Positions 59,858-64,000 of a stretch of DNA of 64,000 nucleotides are shown piece after piece. The stretch's first letter is position 1. Each line of letters opens with the position of its first letter. The stretch lies in assembly GCA_041287365.1 (NCBI GenBank), contig JBEULL010000004.1:1-64000 (forward strand). The letters are read 5' to 3'. Position numbers and translations under genes: made by a program. The notes under the pieces are model-generated. The model saw only the letters and a program-made list of their open reading frames with translations, searched no databases and had not been told where the DNA came from. The DNA is from JAQVIJ01 sp041287365 (GTDB taxonomy: Bacteria > Desulfobacterota > Dissulfuribacteria > Dissulfuribacterales > DYLC01).

Positions 59858-60793
59858 ATGAATATATCGTTCCTGGCGCTTTCGTGCCTTTTTTGTTTCC
59901 TATACATGAGTGTTTCTTCGGTTTTGGCCGAAGATATGATTTTTATCAATAAGCATCTACGGACCCTGAGTCTTTTTCGTGATGACAGGCTGTTGCTTCA
60001 ATATCCTATATCCATAGGCCTCAATACGCTGACCGATAAGGCATACCTTCATGATTATGCCACGCCGGAAGGGAATTACAAAATTTTATATAAGAAAAAC
60101 AGCAAATTGTATGGCTGGTTTCTGGGAATATCGTATCCGGAGGCAGCCGATGCCTGGTTGGCCTTCTTTTATGGCCGAATCGACGAAAAGACCTTGAAGC
60201 GTATCGTCAAAACACTGGAAAATAAACGCTTTCCACCCCAGGATACGGCGTTGGGCGGGGCCCTGGGCATACATGGAGGTGGTGTGTTCCGAAAGGATGA
60301 AAATGGGACGGCCAGGGACTGGACGCGCGGATGTGTGGCATTGAACGATGAGGATATGGCCGCCCTCTATAAAGTTGTCAAAATAGGCGCCGCTGTGCGC
60401 ATATTTGACAGTTCCAAAGGTTTTTATGCCCAAATGCGACCATTTGTGCAGCCGGAGATGGAGTTGCCCGCTCCAACGCCGCTGGAATATTGGTCAGGCG
60501 TGTTGGCTGTGGTTACTGATGTTGGAAGATTGCAGTTGCGGCTTCGGGAGGACAGACAGATGGCGCGAACCCTTGAGATTCAAATGTTCGATGAGCACGG
60601 TCGTCTTTTTTTGCGGATAAGCGACACCAATGCAGACGAGAGGTTGGATGATCTGGATGTAGTCGCCTGTTCGGATGAAAAATATTGCGATGACTTATTG
60701 GAAAAATTGGGGGTCTCTATTCAGGTTCCGAATTGGGAGACAGTTTATTCCAGATTGCGGAGCGAGATCATAAGGACATATTTTCGTTATTGA
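59858..60793 (+). CDS. L,D-transpeptidase (YkuD) with C-terminal domain of unknown role
   Basis: Exported protein of about 311 aa. Signal peptide 'FLALSCLFCFLYMSVSSVLA'. The YkuD domain spans about 25-185 with 'GIHGGG' and 'DWTRGCVALNDEDM', giving the catalytic His and Cys. The last about 110 residues hold 'DTNADERLDDLD' (about 265-276), which looks like a Ca-binding EF-hand loop. ATG 59858 is preferred over TTG 59846. It overlaps an N-terminal in-frame extension of radC, but that extension is rejected. Confidence 0.85.
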   Translation: MNISFLALSCLFCFLYMSVSSVLAEDMIFINKHLRTLSLFRDDRLLLQYPISIGLNTLTDKAYLHDYATPEGNYKILYKKNSKLYGWFLGISYPEAADAWLAFFYGRIDEKTLKRIVKTLENKRFPPQDTALGGALGIHGGGVFRKDENGTARDWTRGCVALNDEDMAALYKVVKIGAAVRIFDSSKGFYAQMRPFVQPEMELPAPTPLEYWSGVLAVVTDVGRLQLRLREDRQMARTLEIQMFDEHGRLFLRISDTNADERLDDLDVVACSDEKYCDDLLEKLGVSIQVPNWETVYSRLRSEIIRTYFRY

Positions 60794-60813
60794 CTGAATC
60801 GGAAGACATAGAA

Positions 60814-61554
60814 ATGAGAAAAGAAGACTGGCAGAGCCGTGGCAAAGGGCACAGAGAGAGATTGCGCGAAAAGTATCTGCGGAATTCCATCGCAGCCCTT
60901 ACGGACGAGGAGATAGTGGAGTTGCTTCTGTCCTTCGGTACACCCAGGCAGGATTGTAAACTCCAGGCCCGTGAGGCATTGAAACGCTTTGTATCTTTGG
61001 CAGGGGTATTGGAAGCGGATTTGAAAGCACTGCAAGAAATATCCGGCATAGGTCCTAAAAACGCCCTTGCAGTGCGATTCGTGCACGATGTGGCCAGAAA
61101 ATTTCTCAAAGAAAGACCGGTGGGCAAAAACTACCTGCATTCGGCGCAGGAGGTGGTGGATTATCTGTGGCATGCCCTTTCAAGTCTGGATCGAGAGGTC
61201 TTCATGTGTATCTTTTTGGACAATCAGCACGGTGTGCTGGGCATAGAGGAACTCTTTCATGGAACCATCAATGCCTCTGCCGTGTATGCACGAGAGGTGA
61301 TCAAAAAGGCCCTGCACTATGGAGCGGCAGCTTTGGTCTTTGCACACAACCATCCTTCCGGTATTACAACACCATCCAGTGCCGATCGAACTATTACAAA
61401 ACGGCTTTTGCTTGCCGCAACACTCATGGAAATAACTGTATTGGACCACATCATTGTGGGTTCTAGAGGGGCTTATTACAGTTTTGCGGAACACGGGGAC
61501 ATGGAGGCCATTCGAAACGAAGTTGCGGGGCAATGCGCTGAATGCCACCCATGA
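60814..61554 (+). CDS. radC: RadC family (JAB/MPN domain) DNA repair-like protein
   Basis: RadC-like protein with a helix-hairpin-helix segment ('ISGIGPKNALAVRF') and a C-terminal MPN+ metalloprotease-like core 'VFAHNHPSGITTPSSAD' (HxHxxxxxxxxxxD). The cellular role of RadC is still debated; early repair claims were withdrawn. ATG 60814 is preferred since the upstream in-frame stretch is antisense-free but overlaps the previous gene and is unlike RadC. 20 bp after the L,D-transpeptidase, so co-transcribed. Confidence 0.92.
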   Translation: MRKEDWQSRGKGHRERLREKYLRNSIAALTDEEIVELLLSFGTPRQDCKLQAREALKRFVSLAGVLEADLKALQEISGIGPKNALAVRFVHDVARKFLKERPVGKNYLHSAQEVVDYLWHALSSLDREVFMCIFLDNQHGVLGIEELFHGTINASAVYAREVIKKALHYGAAALVFAHNHPSGITTPSSADRTITKRLLLAATLMEITVLDHIIVGSRGAYYSFAEHGDMEAIRNEVAGQCAECHP

Positions 61555-61573
61555 AATGTTTCTTGTATGCTTT

Positions 61574-62521
61574 TTATGCCGTTATGGTGTAGGCATTACC
61601 GCTCGAACAGGTTGCCGAGCCCGCCCAGAATGGAACCTTCGTCCTTGCCTTCGAAGCCTCCCGATTTGTTTTGAGGCGCTGCTTCATGAATGCGGCCTGC
61701 AAGCCTTGAGAACGGCAGGGATTGCAGCCAGACATGGCCTGGCCCTGTAAGTCAAGACAGCCTGTGTCTACACGTAGTGTCTCGTTTGGGCCGAGTTGTT
61801 TTTCGATTATGGTGCCGCCTGCATGGACGAACACCATGCCGTCACCCTCGAGTTTCTGCATGATAAAGCCCTCTCCTCCGAAAAGCGCCACTCCGATCTT
61901 GCGTTGAAACGCTATGCCGATAGATACGCCCTTGGCCGCGCAGAGGAAGGCGTCTTTCTGGCAGATCAGGCGTCCATCGAGTTTTTTCAGGTCAAGAGGG
62001 ATGATCTTGCCTGGATAGGGGCTTGCAAAGGACACTTTTTTCTTTCCCATGCCCTTGTTGGTGAAAATAGTGCAAAAGAGTCCTTCGCCTGTGATGAGTC
62101 TTTTGCCCGCGGAAAAGAGCTTGTCCATGAGGGTGCCGGTCTCGCTGGCATGAGAGCCGTCTCCAAATACGGTATTGAGCTGTATGCCGTCTTCCATGTA
62201 CATCATGGCCCCTGCCTCAGCCACTACACTTTCACTTGGATTCAGTTCGATCTCTACGAATTGCATCTCATGGCCGAAAATCTTAAAGTCTATCTCATGG
62301 GCCATTTGGCCAGGAGGTTGTGGAATCGGCGGAATGTTCGGCATGTTTGGCGAAGTCGCTTTGAGTTCCGGCACATTCCCGGCAGGCGTCCATGTGGTGA
62401 GCCCGTGCCGCCAGACCAGCGTGCCTTGATTGAATCGTCCTGATGCAAGCCCGTCCAACAGCTCCTGTTGAGATATGGGGTCGATGGTGTTGCCGTTTTC
62501 CACTACGTGCCATTCGTTCAT
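61574..62521 (-). CDS. TIGR00266/AIM24-like protein with N-terminal GYF_2 domain, C-terminus frameshifted
   Basis: N-terminal about 50 residues form a GYF_2-like domain ('GRFNQGTLVWRHGLTTWTPAG'). A Pro-rich linker precedes the TIGR00266 core ('VEIELNPSESVVAEAGAMMYM', 'FLCAAKGVSIGIAFQRKIG', 'LFGGEGFIMQKLEGDGMVFVHAGG'). After 'LRVDTGCL' (61754) family similarity stops. The +2 frame after it reads 'LTGPGHVWLQSLPFSRLAGR' and on to 'GSILGGLGNLFER' with a stop at 61596, the normal family ending. So about 30 codons are missing and the frame is shifted. The gene is probably damaged at its 3' end. Convergent with radC. Confidence 0.82.
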   Translation of the reverse strand: MNEWHVVENGNTIDPISQQELLDGLASGRFNQGTLVWRHGLTTWTPAGNVPELKATSPNMPNIPPIPQPPGQMAHEIDFKIFGHEMQFVEIELNPSESVVAEAGAMMYMEDGIQLNTVFGDGSHASETGTLMDKLFSAGKRLITGEGLFCTIFTNKGMGKKKVSFASPYPGKIIPLDLKKLDGRLICQKDAFLCAAKGVSIGIAFQRKIGVALFGGEGFIMQKLEGDGMVFVHAGGTIIEKQLGPNETLRVDTGCLDLQGQAMSGCNPCRSQGLQAAFMKQRLKTNREASKARTKVPFWAGSATCSSGNAYTITA

Positions 62522-62758
62522 GTCGTTTACCTCGTATGTTGTTTTGTGGTAACCTCAAAAACAGTGCAGCTGAGTCAGTTTAGAGTATGGTTAAGGTTTC
62601 AAGGTTACCCTGTGGGAGTGTATTATATATAACTTAAAATCTGTTGTAAAGTTTTTTTGTATGAGCATTTTACAGTCCGGTCTGGGGCTTGTAAGTGAAA
62701 AACCAAATGTTTAATATGCGTTCAATCATCCTTTGAAGAGACTGACTGGAGGAGGCGA

Positions 62759-64000
62759 ATGGCAAAGACGGTACAGGTGGGCATACTCGGATTCGGCACT
62801 GTGGGTGGCGGCACCGCGAAACTGCTTCTGGAGCAGCAGGAACAAATACGCCAGCGGACCGGGCTGAATGTGAAGTTGAAATATATTTGCGACAGAAATA
62901 TCACGGATTCCAGAGGGTTCTATGTGCCGGAGGGAATTTTGACCTCTGACCTGAACAGTCTGTTTACAGATGCCGATCTGGATATATTTGTGGAATTGAT
63001 AGGCGGTATAGAGCCGGCCAGAACATTTATCCTCAAGGCGATTCAGCACGGCAAACACGTGGTCACTGCAAACAAGGCACTGATCTCCACTCATGGGGAT
63101 GAAATTTTTGCAGAGGCGGAGAGGTATGGTGTAACCGTTGGGTTCGAGGCCAGTGTGGGTGGCGGAGTCCCTGTGATAAAGGCGTTGAGAGAGGGTCTTG
63201 CCGCCAACAATTTTCACGCGGTTATGGGCATCATGAACGGCACAGCCAACTATATCCTTTCACGCATGACGGATGAAGGCGCTGATTTTCAGAGCGTTCT
63301 TAAGGATGCTCAAAGGTTAGGCTATGCGGAGGCAGACCCGACCTACGATGTGGAAGGCATTGATACCGCCCACAAGCTGGCCATTCTCACCAAGCTGGCC
63401 TTTGGGGTTCATATCACGCCAGATGACATTTATACAGAGGGGATATCGAGGCTTTCGCCCATCGATATACAATTTGCAAAGGAATTGGGTTACACTATCA
63501 AGTTGCTGGCCATTGCGAGGAGGACGGACACAGGCCTGGATCTGCGTGTACATCCTACCATGATTCCATCCGAGCACCTGCTGGCCCAGGTCAAAGAGGC
63601 ATACAATGCCTTTTATCTCATTGGAGACGCTGTGGGCAAGATATTGATGTACGGCCTTGGGGCAGGCAGAATGCCCACAGGCAGTGCGGTCATGTCCGAC
63701 ATTCTGGATATAGCCAGGGCTGTTTCCGCCGGTGCCGTCTCCTCTTTGCCGCGGCTGCCCGTGCATTCCCTCGCACCCTTGCAAAAAAGACCTGTCGATA
63801 CCGTGTCGGGTCGGTATTATTGTCGTTTTTCCGCGATGGACAGGCCTGGTGTGTTGGCCAAGATCGCCGGTATTCTGGCGGAAAATCACATCAGTATTGC
63901 ATCCGTTGTGCAGAAGGGCAGAGGCTCCACGGAGTCCGTACCCATAGTCATGTTGACTCATGAGGCTGAGGAAGCGAGTGTACAACGGGCCCTTGGCGTT
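62759..64000 (+). CDS. hom: Homoserine dehydrogenase (5' part, runs off window)
   Basis: NAD(P)-dependent enzyme turning aspartate semialdehyde into homoserine for threonine and methionine. 'VQVGILGFGTVGGGTAKLL' is the Rossmann start; 'GKHVVTANKALISTHG', 'GFEASVGGGVPVIKALREGL' and 'GIMNGTANYILSRM' are family marks. A C-terminal ACT domain begins near 'RYYCRFSAMDRPGVLAKIAGIL' (about residue 352), implying feedback control by threonine. Start ATG 62759 with CTGGAGGAGG upstream. The gene continues past the right edge. Confidence 0.96.
   Translation, partial: MAKTVQVGILGFGTVGGGTAKLLLEQQEQIRQRTGLNVKLKYICDRNITDSRGFYVPEGILTSDLNSLFTDADLDIFVELIGGIEPARTFILKAIQHGKHVVTANKALISTHGDEIFAEAERYGVTVGFEASVGGGVPVIKALREGLAANNFHAVMGIMNGTANYILSRMTDEGADFQSVLKDAQRLGYAEADPTYDVEGIDTAHKLAILTKLAFGVHITPDDIYTEGISRLSPIDIQFAKELGYTIKLLAIARRTDTGLDLRVHPTMIPSEHLLAQVKEAYNAFYLIGDAVGKILMYGLGAGRMPTGSAVMSDILDIARAVSAGAVSSLPRLPVHSLAPLQKRPVDTVSGRYYCRFSAMDRPGVLAKIAGILAENHISIASVVQKGRGSTESVPIVMLTHEAEEASVQRALGV

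Overview
The window looks like chromosomal core DNA of an anaerobic Desulfobacterota (former Deltaproteobacteria) bacterium with a Gram-negative envelope. Clues are a DsrC with both C-terminal cysteines (sulfur metabolism through dissimilatory sulfite reductase), an HgcA-like corrinoid protein, anaerobic-type cobalamin genes (cbiG, cobM, fused cbiE-cbiT, cobJ), a fused homocysteine methyltransferase/methylenetetrahydrofolate reductase, a trmD-linked PF09936-type RNA methyltransferase, Kdo and Lol genes, and flagellar stator genes. The species cannot be fixed from sequence reading alone.

Layout. 1-1.6 kb is disturbed and visibly more G+C-rich: the 3' part of a type III restriction subunit runs tail-to-tail into a C-terminally shortened hgcA-like gene. 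That gene carries an in-frame UGA inside a Cys-UGA pair, and a MITE-like inverted repeat lies just upstream of its start. 1.6-5.5 kb is a compact, overlapping minus-strand cobalamin operon. 5.7-10.9 kb carries ddl, nadK, tRNA-Ala, a FapA/DUF342 protein and an L,D-transpeptidase. 11.4-16.9 kb is ileS, a CDP-alcohol phosphatidyltransferase, rsmI and kdsB. 16.9-22.3 kb (minus) is terC, a Nudix gene, scpA, trpS, a LysE-type exporter, a glycine-zipper lipoprotein and murI. 22.4-27.7 kb has pfk, rlmN, cooT and a two-gene cytochrome bd-like oxidase with a c-type haem. 27.9-32.7 kb has an HNH nuclease, glmS, lolA, nadA and motB.

32.8-38.2 kb is the conserved translation/RNA cluster ffh-rpsP-khpA-rimM-trmD-(RNA methyltransferase)-rplS-rnhB-yraN, with a good sigma70-type promoter before ffh. 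38.3-42.2 kb has a PhoU/DUF47 protein and two nucleotide-sugar enzymes. 42.2-51 kb has hflX (minus), then the overlapping string homocysteine methyltransferase/MTHFR-pcnB-unknown-lgt-rsmA-YkgJ-like-pgsA. 51-55.7 kb holds mltB, an M23 peptidase, yjbQ and mutL. 55.8-64 kb has tRNA-Arg, dsrC with a strong terminator, motA, a trpB2-type gene, an outer-membrane barrel candidate, a second L,D-transpeptidase, radC, a TIGR00266-type gene whose 3' end is frameshifted, and the 5' part of homoserine dehydrogenase.

A roughly 158-bp intergenic repeat family recurs at 7.7, 27.7, 31.8 and 40.7 kb, with fragments at 21.4 and 51.0 kb. No stretch over 300 bases lacks a gene, RNA or repeat. No CRISPR array, rRNA, integrase or insertion-sequence transposase was seen.
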